From contig CM045988.1 in assembly GCA_025175895.1 (NCBI GenBank), positions 12,987,647 to 13,051,646 on the forward strand: a DNA stretch of 64,000 nt, written 5' to 3'. Position 1 is the stretch's first letter. The number at the start of each line of letters is the position of its first letter. Positions 10,419-21,504 of the stretch are shown here, in pieces. Source of the stretch: Wurfbainia villosa. Lineage: Eukaryota; Streptophyta; Magnoliopsida; Zingiberales; Zingiberaceae. Below the pieces are notes generated by a model. It was not told the DNA's origin. It searched no databases and saw only the letters and a list, made by a program, of their open reading frames with translations. The position numbers were made by a program, and so were the translations under genes.

Positions 10419-11656
10419 TGTTGGTGCAACAATGTCCCAAGCATTTATATGTTTTGATGTTTGGATAATCATCTAAGTTAGGCAATACTTTGTGATCTAA
10501 TTGTGAACATGTTTAAGTGACATGAAAATTCAAATATAAAGACTTGGTAAAGGCAAAGTCCAAGTATGATCTTGGCAAGAGAAGTCCAAGGAAAAGGTTT
10601 GGCGGCATAAGACCAAGCATGTAGTCTTGGCGGCGTTAAGTCCAAACAAACCTTGGCAAAGGAAGTCCAAAGGCAAGTCTTGGCAGCATAAGTTTAAGCA
10701 TGTAGTCTTGGCAGCGTAAAGTCCAAGCACACTTTGGCAAAGGGGAAACCCAAGATATGACAAAACCGAAGGAAGCTTTTGGAAGCAAAGTGCAAAGGAT
10801 GAACAAGTCGCGGACTCGGAGGGATCCTGGAGGCACAAGGCTTAAAGAAGAGCTAGAAGATTGAGTCTAGGTCTAGGGAGTCAATTCAAGTATGAATTAT
10901 TCATACTTGACGAGTATCAATCGATCGATACTGATCATTGTTAGGGTGCTCATCGAGTCAGCTAAAAGGCGAGCAGATTGATCGCTTTATCGTAGTAGTC
11001 GATCGATGTCGCCATCGATCGCCTAATCGGTTAACGATCGATCGAGGCGAACACGGGCACAGAATGGAGTCTCACTCGACTACGTATCGTGATCACTCGA
11101 CTGATCACTCCATCAGTTAACTAATGGATGATCAGTCGACTGATGAACGTGCCGTTGGATGATGATGATTATGAATCCTGCGAATTCGAATGTTCAAAAG
11201 TCGTTAACCGCGGTGGCAGTCGACTGATGTTGTACATCAGTCGATTGATCGAGGCCCAACGGGAAAAACATCCCTCTCTCTATAAAAAGAGGGCTTGTGG
11301 TGGTTGAGAGGGTTAATGCTTACTTTCTGATCATCCTTTCAAGCCTTCATGAATTTTCCAAGCTTTCTAGTGTTTTAATTCCCCTCCTCCTCTCTAAACT
11401 TTAGCTTCATCCTTTGTAAGAAGAGGAGGGTTGTTGTAAAAAGAAAGCTTTATAGTGAGATTGCTTAGGGTTGATCCACCTTAAGGATTGTCGTGGAGTA
11501 GGAGCGTTATCTCCGAACCACATAAAGGATTTATGTTAGCATTGTGTTTTTATTTCCTTTACTATTGTTGTTTTTGTTTGTGCTTCCGCTAATCTTTTTG
11601 TAGAAATGAAAACAAGCTATTCACCCCCCCCCTCTAGTTTTCAACGATCACCTACA
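10419..11656 (+). repeat. S 5' LTR
   Basis: It begins TGTTGGTGCAACAATGTCCC and ends GATCACCTACA before the primer site. A TATA box (TATAAAAAG, 11281-11289) and, near the end, TATTCACCCCCCCCTCTAG are visible. The 5' portion has the CCAAG/CTTGG array. The segment 10920-11240 is partly scrambled relative to neighbouring families, with CGATCGATC strings where CAGTCGACTG is expected. Confidence 0.9.
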
Positions 11657-11658
11657 AG

Positions 11659-11670
11659 TGGTATCATAGC
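11659..11670 (+). other. S primer binding site, tRNA-iMet type
   Basis: TGGTATCATAGC matches the copia consensus TGGTATCAGAGC (3' end of initiator tRNA-Met) with one change, two bases after the LTR. Confidence 0.88.
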
Positions 11671-11710
11671 CCGGATTGCATCATAAGATCTAACAATCAA
11701 CCAGAGCAAG

Positions 11711-12922
11711 ATGGCTTTCCAAGAGGGGTATAGCACGGCGAGGCCTCCTTTCTTCGATGGCAACGATTTCGGCTACTGGAAATGTAGGATGGAGTACTAC
11801 CTTATGAATGATATTGACAATTGGTTTAGCATTGTAGACGGATTCGAGAAGCCAATCGATGAACACGGAGCGCCCATACCGACCAAGGATTGGACGAGGG
11901 ACATGGCCAAGAAGGCTCAAGCCAACACCAAAGCAACAACCACACTTCAATGTGGGTTGTCAAAAGAGCAACTAAGCAAGGTGGGGCCTTTTGAATCGGC
12001 GAAGGAACTTTGGGAGAAGCTAATTAAGCTCAATGAGGGATCCAAGGAAACAAGAAGAGACAAGAGAGATCTCTTAATAGGTCAACTCCAAAGCTTCGCC
12101 ATGAAGACCAATGAGACTGTGAGCCAAATGCATGGTTGCTTCAAGGAAGTAGTCAACGGACTACATGTGATAGGTGAGAAGGTCGACAACCGAGATCTTG
12201 TGAGGTATGTACTCCAAGCCTTCCCTAGAACAACCTTATGGGCTTCAATGGTAGATGCCTATAAGGTCTCTAGGGATCTTTCTTTAGTTAAATTAGATGA
12301 GCTTTTTTGTGAATTTGAATTGCACGAGCAAGCTAATACTTCATCAAAAGAGAAAGGTATAGCTCTTTTTATAGGGAAGAAGGACAAAAAGAATAAGGAG
12401 AAGAAAGAAGTATCTTCCTCATCCGAATCTGAGGAGGAATCATCAAGTAGCGACGACAAGCTATCGGCTAGTGAGGTAGCTCACTATGTGAAGAAGTTTG
12501 GTGGGAGGTCAAGGATACTCACCAAGAAAGATGTGAGGAGGATGTTCCAATCCTCCAAAGGTAAAACCTCAACTAGTTCAATTCCTTCATCTAACGTAAC
12601 TTGTTATGGTTGCAACAAGAAAGGGCATATCAAGTCAAATTGCCCGGAACTAAAGAAGAAGGAGGAGAAGGAAAAGAAGCATAAGGAGAAGAAAGAAAAG
12701 AAGAAGAAGAAGAAGAAGAAGGCAATGGTGGCACAAACATGGGACACACTAAGCTTGGAGGACTCTTCTGATGATGATGAAGTGTGTCATGCCACCCGGA
12801 ATCTAGCCCTCATGGCCTTGGAGGAGGAAGCCGGAAGCTCAAGTGAGGAGTCTTCATCCTCTTCCTCAAGCGACGAATCATCATCAAGTGATAATGAGGT
12901 CAGCAACTCCCCTAGGGTAGAT
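11711..12922 (+). pseudogene. S gag, N-terminal two thirds (interrupted by TRG-A)
   Basis: The ATG at 11711 opens MAFQEGYSTARPPFF, the usual start of SIRE gag (DUF4219-like), followed by a UBN2 gag domain (about residues 60-205) with FPRTTLWASMVDAYKVS. A zinc knuckle C-X2-C-X4-H-X4-C uses C298, C301, H306 and C311 and is followed by a Lys/Glu-rich run and acidic Ser clusters. TRG-A enters at 12925 and the old frame resumes at 18060 without a shift, so gag was open when hit. It now ends in TRG-A LTR sequence at a stop near 12986. Gag would form the particle core and bind genomic RNA. Confidence 0.9.
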
Positions 12923-12924
12923 TT

Positions 12925-13993
12925 TGTTGGTGCAACGGCACTAGATAATCAAACCTGTGTTTTGATTATGGAAAAGACACAAAGTTAAGTTTACATCGTT
13001 ATCTCACGAGCTATCGAGTGTGCAGAAAAGTATTAAAGCTGGAGCTGAAGGCTAGCGACACCCGGAGGAAGCCGCGGTGGTCGGGCGACACTCGAGTGAC
13101 TTCGGAGGGAGCCGAAGGAATCGAGTGGAAGGCCGGAAGCAAGAGCTACTATCGAGGTAAGCTCGTGTGAGTGAGAGATTGTAAGGTCGTGTCCTCTTTA
13201 CGGGGACGACCGTAGGCGGCGATCCGACTAAGACTTCCTGTGGAAGGTCTAGGTCGAGATTGGACGGTTAGAAACCGTTGCATTAACCATTTTCCGAGCT
13301 AACCTCTTACTGTAGGGAAGTGGCTAGGTTGGCAGTCGACTGCTGGACATTGGGCAGTCGACTGTTATCAGTTGACTGATGAGAGGCATCAATCGACTGA
13401 TGGCGATGATTCAGCTTTTGCGCTAGGTCAAAACGGATAACGTTTGACGTGGCCACTTCGCGATAAAATTTGGACAACTTCATGATCCGTTCCGAAAAAA
13501 GAGGAGACAAATTCAGAGGCCAAAATCTATAAAAGGAGGGGAGGATTCCATCTCCAAATCACATCAAGTTTATTCATCAAGTGCTCCTACAACGCCAACG
13601 CTCCAACATCGTCATAACGCCGATGCAACGCCAAGTTTCGATCTTCTTCGTCGGCAGCAGAATCAAGTAATATTTTTGATATTGTATTCTTTGTTTTTCT
13701 TCATAACAAGGTGAGGTAGGCTTGTTGCCTCATCCTTGTATATTCGGTTTTGTGATCGTTGTCTCCTACCTCCAACGAGGAGGAGACGTTATAGTGTTTT
13801 GCCCTCCGTACGCGGTCTAGGACCAATAGGGCCTTGGAGTAGCAACCACTGGGTTGTGAACCAAGTAAAATAAACGTGTTCATTTATTTTCCGCTGTGCT
13901 TACTCGTTTACTTGTGTATCAACGAACGAATTCGAACGAAAGATTTACGATCGCTATTCACCCCCCCCTCTAGCGACGCTTCTCGATCCAACA
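12925..13993 (+). repeat. TRG-A 5' LTR
   Basis: TGTTGGTGCAACGGCACTAG to TCTCGATCCAACA. The TATA box TATAAAAG is at 13528-13535 and the LTR-end motif TATTCACCCCCCCTCTAG near 13954. It has clean CAGTCGACTG copies at about 13334-13405. It is near-identical to the 3' LTR outside the segment 17240-17525, which suggests recent insertion. Confidence 0.93.
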
Positions 13994-13995
13994 AT

Positions 13996-14007
13996 TAGTA
14001 TCAGAGC
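13996..14007 (+). other. TRG-A primer binding site
   Basis: TAGTATCAGAGC differs by one base from TGGTATCAGAGC, the initiator tRNA-Met primer site of copia elements, two bases after the LTR. Confidence 0.82.
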
Positions 14008-14488
14008 GGGGGCGCTAAGATTTGGTAAAACCACTGATCTAGCACGTTTTGGTTTTCTGTTCGTATTTTTCGATTCGTATTTTTTTTTGGTCTTTTTCCT
14101 CCCGCACTACTAATCCAAGACGAAGTCTTGGTACGTTTCTTTTGGTTGTGTGCTTGCAAGTTTTTCTCTCTTGGAGTAGCCGACGGTAAAAGGGTCATAA
14201 CTTTTCGCACAAGTGGACTCACATAACGATCTACGTACCAAATCGAAGCTCTCTGAGATATCTACATTTTTTTCAAGGGTTTACCCTTGTAACAAGCCAT
14301 TTCCAGCCCCAAAATCCAACGTCTAGTACCCTTTCGGGGGAATCGAAGGTCATAAGTTGTTAGTTTTTGTTAGTTTTTTATTTTTCTCATTTAATTCTGT
14401 TTATTTCCTATTTATTTCCCACACTACTAATCCAAGACCAAGTCTTGGAATTCCCTTTGGTTTTTATTCATGTTTTGCAAGATACTTA
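14008..14488 (+). other. TRG-A leader, noncoding
   Basis: About 480 bp between primer site and gag start. A phrase containing CACTACTAATCCAAGAC and AGTCTTGG occurs twice (about 14105-14135 and 14420-14450), so part of the leader is duplicated. It is T-rich with no conserved ORF. A packaging signal would be expected here but cannot be recognised. Confidence 0.6.
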
Positions 14489-16003
14489 ATGGCTCACATT
14501 GAGGTGTATAGCACCACCAGACCTCCGTTCTTTAATGGAAATGATTTCCGTTATTGGAAAGGTCGAATGGAGTGTTTTCTAAAAACACAAGTCGAGACTT
14601 GGATAATAATCCAAACCGGCTTTGCTCTACCCACCAATGATCAAGGAGAGGCCTTGGATTTCAACAAGTGGACAAATGCAACCAAGAGGCAAATCGAAGC
14701 CGATGCAAGAGCAACCCAAATATTGCAATGCGGCTTGTCCAAGGAGGAACTCAATCGCATCGGACCATTCATTAGCGCCAAAGACCTCTGGAACAAATTG
14801 ATTGATTTACATGAAGGGACGGCCGATGCTAAGGTATGTAAAAGAGATTTACTTTTAAATAAACTGTACAATCTAAAGATGCAGGATCATGAGACCGCCA
14901 CCCAACTACATGCGCGGATCCAAGATATCGTCAACGGTCTTCATTCGATCGGGCAAGCCGTAGAGAACCGGGACCTTATAAGGTACACTTTAAATGCTTT
15001 CCCTAGGACTACCTTGTGGGCATCCATGGTCGATGTCTACAAGGTCTCTAAGGACCTTTCGAAGCTTAGGTTAGACGAATTATTTTCCGAGTTTGAACTT
15101 CATGAGCAAACTAACGTGGTCCGGGCCGAGAGAGGTATTGCTCTACTTGCAGGACAAAGAAGGAAGCCACCTACTAGGCAAGTAGGTGAACTCGAAGACG
15201 AATCCGAATCCGAAGAGGAGGCCATAATAGTCAACATTGTGCGGAGAATAGTTCGACAAGAAAGAAGGCAATTGAAGAATGAGAACCAAAAGAAAAAGGG
15301 AACAAGGAAAGCCTTCCATGCAACTTGGGACAACAGAGAAGACATAGCTTACATGGCAAGACCGGAGGAATCCGAGTCAGAATCCGAAGCCGAATCCAAC
15401 TACAACTCTGACTCCGACCCCAAAGATTACTTCGAGAGGAAACTCAAAACCGGACCAAAAGGGAAAGTCAAGGTTAATCGCTCTTTAATTAGTACACTTT
15501 ACAGTACAATTAAAATGCTTACTAGGAAATTGACTAAGTCCGAGTCTAGGGTTGAGTCGTTACTTGAGGAGGTTGAAACCCTCAAGCAAGAGGCTACTCT
15601 AACCCCTTCAACTAGTCAAGTTCAAGAGGGAAACTCAACTCAAATTGAAAAACTTGAGGAGGAGAATTCTCTCTTGAAAGACCAAGTTCAAGAGGTTGAG
15701 GCTAGGTTGGAAAGGTTCACGTTGAGATCTAAGAACCTTAATCGACTACTTGGAACCCAAAGAGCAGTGTACAACAAAGCCAGACTCGGATTTAAGTCAA
15801 CGACTACGAATAGGTCATATATGTCTATCGTAAATCGTAGTCATCAAAGAGTCCAAGCATGGGTCCCAAAGGTTTTATTGAACTCACATATAAGGACTAA
15901 TAAGTATTGGATTCCTCAGGATCAAGTTCATTATTTGAATAGACCATATTGGTTCAATGGTCTAGGGGGAGCTAACACTAAAATAGTATACCCGCTTACT
16001 TAG
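14489..16003 (+). CDS. TRG-A gag-like protein, no zinc knuckle
   Basis: An intact ORF of 504 residues from the ATG at 14489 (MAHIEVYSTTRPPFFNGNDF aligns with the S gag start; an in-frame ATG at 14357 adds 44 hydrophobic residues of leader and is rejected). Order: DUF4219-like start, UBN2 gag domain (about residues 60-205, with FPRTTLWASMVDVYKVS), a charged segment where the S gag has its CCHC knuckle but which has no cysteine pattern, an acidic Ser/Glu region, a coiled coil (about 345-400), then the block LERFTLRSKNLNRLLGTQ and WVPKVLL...YWIP. It would form or enter particles built with partner gag. The intact length in a young element suggests the protein was in use. Confidence 0.88.
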   Translation: MAHIEVYSTTRPPFFNGNDFRYWKGRMECFLKTQVETWIIIQTGFALPTNDQGEALDFNKWTNATKRQIEADARATQILQCGLSKEELNRIGPFISAKDLWNKLIDLHEGTADAKVCKRDLLLNKLYNLKMQDHETATQLHARIQDIVNGLHSIGQAVENRDLIRYTLNAFPRTTLWASMVDVYKVSKDLSKLRLDELFSEFELHEQTNVVRAERGIALLAGQRRKPPTRQVGELEDESESEEEAIIVNIVRRIVRQERRQLKNENQKKKGTRKAFHATWDNREDIAYMARPEESESESEAESNYNSDSDPKDYFERKLKTGPKGKVKVNRSLISTLYSTIKMLTRKLTKSESRVESLLEEVETLKQEATLTPSTSQVQEGNSTQIEKLEEENSLLKDQVQEVEARLERFTLRSKNLNRLLGTQRAVYNKARLGFKSTTTNRSYMSIVNRSHQRVQAWVPKVLLNSHIRTNKYWIPQDQVHYLNRPYWFNGLGGANTKIVYPLT

Positions 16004-17012
16004 CAAAATCATTGAATATTTTACTTTAATTTTTAGAATGGCTAGATAGGAAAATTAGTTAGTCAACTCTTGACAACATAGTATCAGGACGCGGCGAGAT
16101 GATAGTACGTTAGGGAAACAAAGTCTCGTGTATTCAGGCTAGATAAGGCGTATCTAGCTTGGTGCACTTGACCGAGTGGAACTAGCTGAAGCTACCTCGC
16201 CGTATCCTAAACTAGTTAGACCAGGAAGTAACCCTAAGTGACTTAAGTGATATTTTCTTGAATTTGGCTTTGTCTAAGGAAGTGGTCGTTGTTCCGATCA
16301 AAGAAGGCCCCTGTGCCTGCCACGACACAGAAGCTTTCAAAAGTTACTTAACGATCTAAAGGTTAAATCCAAATCTAACCCAAGGTTGACTATCTTTAAT
16401 CAATTTAAAATCATCTCATAAAACATATAAGGTAAACAAATTCTGAGACACATAGAATGGGTGAGATGTTAAGGATAATTGAAATATACTTAAAACAATC
16501 TTCAAAATACTACTTATTTTCTCAACTATTGTACTTAATGACTCTTTAGGCCAAAGTTTAGCGCCCCCTACATCTCTTATACTTCATATATTTGACTAAG
16601 GGGGAAAGCAAACTAACCCTAAGGGTTATATTATAAACCTTTAGATTATTGGTGCAGAGGGACACACCTCGAACCAATCTATCTTACTATTGCTAGACAC
16701 ATGTTTGGACTCAAAGTTGATTTATCTTGATGCATATTCCATATTGTCTTTAAACCCCTATTTTATAACAAACTTCATTTTTACATAACAAACCCCAACA
16801 TTTGTTTTGATTTATGGCAAAAGGGGGAGAAGAGCGAAAGTTAAGGGGGAGTAACACAAAATTTATTTAATTTTGAACTAAAGTATCTCTTTCAAAACTC
16901 ACCTAGGGTTAAGGGGGAGTTTTGGTTAAGGGGGACCATTTACTATACTTGTTTTATGCTTTAATTTCCCTTAACTTTGTGTTGGTTTGCCATAGATCAA
17001 AAAGGGGGAGAT
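16004..17012 (+). other. TRG-A 3' noncoding region and polypurine tract
   Basis: No coding potential is visible. Short AAGGGGGAG-like purine tracts recur (about 16600, 16825, 16850, 16910, 16930) before the functional-looking tract at 16999-17010, directly next to the LTR. The junction AAAAAGGGGGAGATTGTTGG is identical in S. Confidence 0.8.
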
Positions 17013-18059
17013 TGTTGGTGCAGGGGCACTAGATAATCGAACCTGTGTTTTGATTATGGAAAAGATACAAAGTTAAGTTTACATCATTATCTCATGAGCT
17101 ATCGAGTGTGCAGAAAAGTATTAAAGCTGGAGCTGAAGGCTAGCGACACCCGGAGGAAGCCGCGGTGGTCGGGCGACACTCTAGTGACTTCGGAGGGAGC
17201 CGAAGGAATCGAGTGGAGAAGCGAGAGCTACTATCGAGAGTAAGCTTCGTGTGAGTGAGAGATTGTAAGGTCGTGTCCTCTTACGGGGATGGCCGTGTAG
17301 GATCGACTAAGACTTCTGTGGAAGGTCTAGGTCGAGATCGGACGGTTAAGAAACCGTCGTATTTATCATTTCGAGCTAACCTCTTATTGCGGGAAGTGGC
17401 CAAGGTGCGATCATTGCATGGAGCGGACATGGTGATCAGATGCCCATCGATCGGTGATCATCGATCGGTGATGGCGGCGATTCGACTTTGCGCTAGGTCA
17501 AGCGGATAACGTTTGGCGGCCGCCAGCGATAAAATTTGGACAACTTCATGATCCATTCCGAAAAAAGAGGAGACAAATTCAGAGGCCAAAATCTATAAAA
17601 GGAGGGGAGGATTCCATCTCCAAATCACATCAAGTTTATTCATCAAGTGCTCCTACAACGCCAACTCTCCAACATCGTCATAACGCCGACGCAACGCCAA
17701 GTTTCGATCTTCTTCGTCGGCAGCAGAATCAAGTAATATTTTTGATATTGTATTCTTTGTTTTTCTTCATAACAAGGTGAGGTAGGCTTGTTGCCTCATC
17801 CTTGTATATTCGATTTTGTGATCGTTGTCTCCTACCTCCAACGAGGAGGAGACGTTATAGTGTTTTGCCCTCCGTACGCGGTCTAGGACCGATAGGGCCT
17901 TGGAGTAGCAACCACTGGGTTGTGAACCAAGTAAAATAAACGTGTTCATTTATTTTCCGCTGTGCTTACTCGTTTACTTGTGTATCAACGAACGAATTTG
18001 AACGAAAGATTTACGATCGCTATTCACCCCCCCCTCTAGCGACGCTTCTCGATCCAACA
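17013..18059 (+). repeat. TRG-A 3' LTR
   Basis: TGTTGGTGCAGGGGCACTAG to TCTCGATCCAACA; TATA at 17594-17600. It is virtually identical to the 5' LTR at 17013-17240 and 17530-18059, but 17240-17525 is full of short losses and rearrangements at CAG/CTG sites (CATCGATCGGTGATGG instead of the palindrome). Confidence 0.92.
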
Positions 18060-18470
18060 GATTTACTTTATAAAACCATTGCATGTCTTCAAAATGCCTT
18101 AAATAGATCAAAAACTAGGATTAAGGATTTAAAAGTAGAAATTAAGTCACTTAAAAATGTAGAACCACTTTGTGATGACACATGTACACTTAGAAATGAA
18201 AATGATGAATTAAGAAAAGAAATAGGTAAACTAAGAGCATGCTTAGAAAAATTTACAAATGGCTCTAAATACCTAGATATAATAATTAAGGATCAAAGGG
18301 TTATTTACAACAAGGCCGGAATAGGATATACGCCTAAGGAAAAGGAGGTAGCCTTTACATCCCTTGTTAGTAGAAAATCCACCGCTAGGAGCAAGGTTAG
18401 AAAGGCTTGGGTCTCTAAGAAGTTTTTTATTGATGCTAGTGGTCCTAAAATTTGGGTGCCTAAGGCTTGA
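18060..18470 (+). pseudogene. S gag, C-terminal part
   Basis: It resumes the S gag frame after TRG-A (GAT TTA at 18060). It holds a coiled coil rich in Leu/Lys/Glu, then LEKFTNGSKYLDIIIKDQ, YNKAGIGY and a tryptophan-proline end (WVSKKFF...IWVPKA). These elements recur in the gag-only proteins. The frame meets TGA at 18468-18470 and TAG at 18486-18488 before protease, in the same frame. Confidence 0.85.
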
Positions 18471-18788
18471 ATTTTTCATGTTGTATAGGTAGAAGAACCA
18501 AGCTTATGGATTGTTGATAGTGGGTGCTCAAAACACATGACCGATGATGAGAGAAAATTTTCCACTATCAACCACACTAGCAAGGGGAAGGTGTCTTTTG
18601 GAAATAGTGGCAAACTTAAGATTCTAGGAAAAGGCACAATTGAGGTATCCCCCAACCTTGCTATTCATAAAGTGTTGTTAGTTAAAAATATGAAATTTAA
18701 TTTACTTAGTGTAAGTCAACTATGTGATGCAAATTTTGATGTTCAATTTGACTCTTCAAAATGTTTCATAAGACAAATCTTTAAATGA
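18471..18788 (+). pseudogene. S pol: protease
   Basis: Copia retropepsin with the catalytic motif W-I-V-D-S-G-C-S-K-H-M-T at 18507-18542, followed by the GKVSFGN/GKGTIEV and KNMKFNLLSVSQLCD blocks that end the domain. It is in frame with gag but separated by two stops; a stop at 18786-18788 ends it before integrase. The protease would cut the gag-pol precursor. It is inactive as it stands unless the stops are read through. Confidence 0.88.
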
Positions 18789-18826
18789 TTGCATGTTAGT
18801 AGGTTTTAGGAAATCAAATATATATT

Positions 18827-20063
18827 ATGTTGATTTATCCTATGCTACTAATGTTCCTACTAAGTGTCTTGTTGCAAAAAAAAGAAGAGAGTTGGCTTTG
18901 GCATAGGAGGCTAGGGCACATAAATATGAAGAACATTGCCAAAATAGCCAAAATGAAGTTAGTCAAAGGGTTGCCAAAAGTCAAGTATCTCAAGGACAAA
19001 ATGTGTGATGCATGCCAAGAAGGGAAACAATCAAGAAATCACACAAAGGTAAAACTTTACTTAGTACCTCTTTACTTTTAGAACTATTGCATATGGACTT
19101 ATTTGATTGTCATAGTATCCCTTCCATGATTGGTAGTAAATATTGCTCAGTGATAGTAGATGATTTTTCTAGATTTACTTGGTATTTTTCATGAAAAATA
19201 AGAATGAAACCCTAGGAATAATCATAGGATTTAGCAAGAGAGTAGAGAATGAAAGAAAACTCAAAATCAATCGGATACATAGTGATCATGGTGGGGAATT
19301 TGAAAATTCTAACTTCTCAAACTTTTGCTTAGAATAAGGGTACAAGCACGAGTTTTCTTGTCCTAGAACACCTCAACAAAATGGGGGTGTGGAAAGGAAA
19401 AATCGTGTCCTACAAGAAGCGGCTAGGACTATGCTAAATGCATATTCTTTACCTAGCTACTTATGGGTGGAAGCGGTCAACACCGCTTGCTATATCCAAA
19501 ATAGGGTTTTAATTCATAGGTTTTTAGGAAAAACCCCATTTGAATTATGGAATGGTACAATTCCAACAATTCACTATTTTAAGGTCTTTGGATGCAAAGT
19601 TTATATTTTAAACACCAAAGACAACCTAGGCAAATTTGAGTCCAAAGCGGATGAGGGAATCCTAGTTGGATACTCATCCACTAGTGTAGGGTATAGAGTT
19701 TATAATAAAAGAACACAAAAGATTGAGGAATCTTCAAATGTCCAATTTGATGAAACCTCTAATACATACCCTAGGAAATCCCCCATTGATGAAGATATCA
19801 ATGACAAAAATCAAGAAATTACTCAAAAATTTCAAGATTTAACTTTAGGGGATAATAATCAAGGGGGAGAATTAAATCAAGGGGGAATAAGAGGTGATTC
19901 TGATGATGAAAGAAGAATTGAGGATAATCATGATCAAACTCAATTTAATACACCTCCTAGAACAATAAGAGTTCATCAAAATCACCCTCTAGATCAAATT
20001 GTAGGTGAATTATCTCAAGGAGTTAGGACTAGGTCATTTCATAGGGATCCCTCTGTCATATAG
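18827..20063 (+). pseudogene. S pol: integrase, three frames
   Basis: A GAG-pre-integrase zinc domain (H-X3-H...C-X2-C as WHRRLGHINMKN...CDACQEGKQ) is at 18895-19030. The catalytic core follows with HMDLFDC (about 19092) and DHGGEFENSNF (about 19288), with shifts near 19050 and 19190 and a stop near 19336. The C-terminal part (19389-20063) carries the final core Glu region (ERKNRVLQEAARTML) and the GKTPFELW...VFGCKVYI GKF-type tail. It would insert cDNA and make the 5-bp duplications seen here. Broken beyond function. Confidence 0.87.
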
Positions 20064-21123
20064 CCCTAATCTCCCAAATTGAGCCCAAAACAATCAAAGA
20101 TGCATTACTTGATCCAGATTGGATCTTAGCAATGCAAGATGAATTGGCTCAATTTGAAAGGAGTCAAGTATGGGAGTTAGTTCCTAGACCTAATGAAAAC
20201 ACCATCATTACTACAAGATGGGTCTTTAGGAACAAACTAGATGACCAACGAAATATTACTAGGAATAAGGCAAGGTTAGTTGCAAGGGGCTTTAATCAAG
20301 TTGAAAGACTTGACTATGATCAAACATATGCCCCGATTGCTAGATTAGAGTCCATTATGATCCTATTAGGGTATGCCTCTTATATGTGTTTCAAACTTTA
20401 TCAAATGGATGTTAAATCAGCATTCCTAAATGGGTTTATTAAGGAAGAGGTATATGTAGAACAACCTCCCGGGTTTGAGAATATGGATTATACAAACCAT
20501 GTATACAAGCTTAGAAAAGCATTGTATGGTTTGAAACAAGCTCCCCGGGCTTGGTATGAAAGATTATCATCTTTCTTAATCTCTAAGGACTTTCAGAGGG
20601 GTAGTGTAGATCAAACTCTATTTATAAAGTCAACATCAAAGGACATCTTTGTAGCCCAAGTATATGTTGATGACATTATCTTTGGGTCAACAAATGATGA
20701 ACTTCTTCAAGACTTTATTAAGAATATGGAAAATGAGTTTGAGATGAGTCTAGTTGGGGAACTAAATTTCTTCCTAGGATTACAAGTCAAACAAACAAGT
20801 GAAGGAATTTATATTTACCAAACCAAATATGCTAAGGAAATGATTAAGAAATTTGGTTTAGAAAATGCTAAAATAGTGTCAACCCCAATGGCAACCAATA
20901 CAAAAATAAATAGTGATCATGAAGGAAAACAAATTGACCTTACACTCTATAGGAGTATAATTGATAGTCTCTTGTACCTAACCGCTAGTAGACTGGATAT
21001 ATTATTTGTGGTTGGTTTGTGTGCTAGATACCAATCATGTGCCAAAGAATCTCATTTAGTTGCCATTAAGAGAATCTTAAGAAATATTAAAGGCACACTA
21101 AATGTAGGGCTAGGTCTTTTGAT
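20064..21123 (+). pseudogene. S pol: reverse transcriptase
   Basis: Nearly full copia RT. From 20132: WELVPRP, TTRWVFRNKLDD, ARLVARGFNQ, first catalytic Asp in QMDVKSAFLNG (residue 93 of this ORF), LYGLKQAPRAWY, and YVDDIIFGS with the Asp pair at residues 180-181 (about 20669-20674). The Y-V-D-D-I-I-F-G-S form is typical of SIRE/Maximus. Frameshifts at about 20050 and 21115 separate it from integrase and RNase H, but the catalytic core itself has no stop. Confidence 0.9.
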
Positions 21124-21504
21124 TTGGTTGGGTACACCAATTCTGATTATGTCGGTTGTAAATTGGATCGGAATAGTACTAGTGGTGGATGCCAATTCCT
21201 TGGGTCCTCTCTAGTTAGTTGGAGTAGTAGGAAGCAATCTTGTGTTGCCCTATCCACCACCGAGGTCGAGTATGTGGCTATGGGTGGTTGTGTAGCTCAA
21301 CTACTATGGATGAAACATACTTTAGAGGACTATGAGCTATCTTACTCCAACATGAAAGTATTTTTTGATAATGTGAGCACCATAAACTTGACCAAAAATC
21401 CGGTGCATCACTCTAGGACCAAGCAAATTGAAGTGAAACATCACTTCATTAGAGATCATGTGGCTAAGGGGGACATTGAGCTTAATTACATTGAATCTGT
21501 CTAA
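21124..21504 (+). pseudogene. S pol: RNase H
   Basis: It follows RT after a frameshift and carries the copia RNase H signatures NSDYVGCKLDRNSTSGGCQF, SWSSRKQSCVALSTTEVEYVA and KHHFIRDHV. It would degrade RNA in the RNA:DNA hybrid. Stop at 21502-21504 ends pol. Confidence 0.88.

Larger units (their letters stand above)
12925..18059 (+). mobile_element. TRG-A: complete gag-only LTR element (TR-GAG type)
   Basis: Two A-family LTRs (12925-13993 and 17013-18059) flank a 3 kb interior with a primer site, one gag ORF and a polypurine tract. GATTT is duplicated exactly (12920-12924 and 18060-18064). No protease, integrase, RT or RNase H motif is present; the 1 kb after gag is noncoding. It matches the published class of terminal-repeat elements with a gag domain (TR-GAG), which depend on another element's enzymes. 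The host S element is a plausible type of donor, as both share the polypurine tract/LTR junction. Confidence 0.93.

Noticed and set aside
9395..10838. Several overlapping ORFs rich in Leu/Pro/Cys in LTRs G and S (and similar ones at 22739-23001, 51187-51407, 55563-56199, 62778-63246)
   Set aside because: They arise from the short repeat arrays in LTRs, appear on both strands in several frames, and match no domain.
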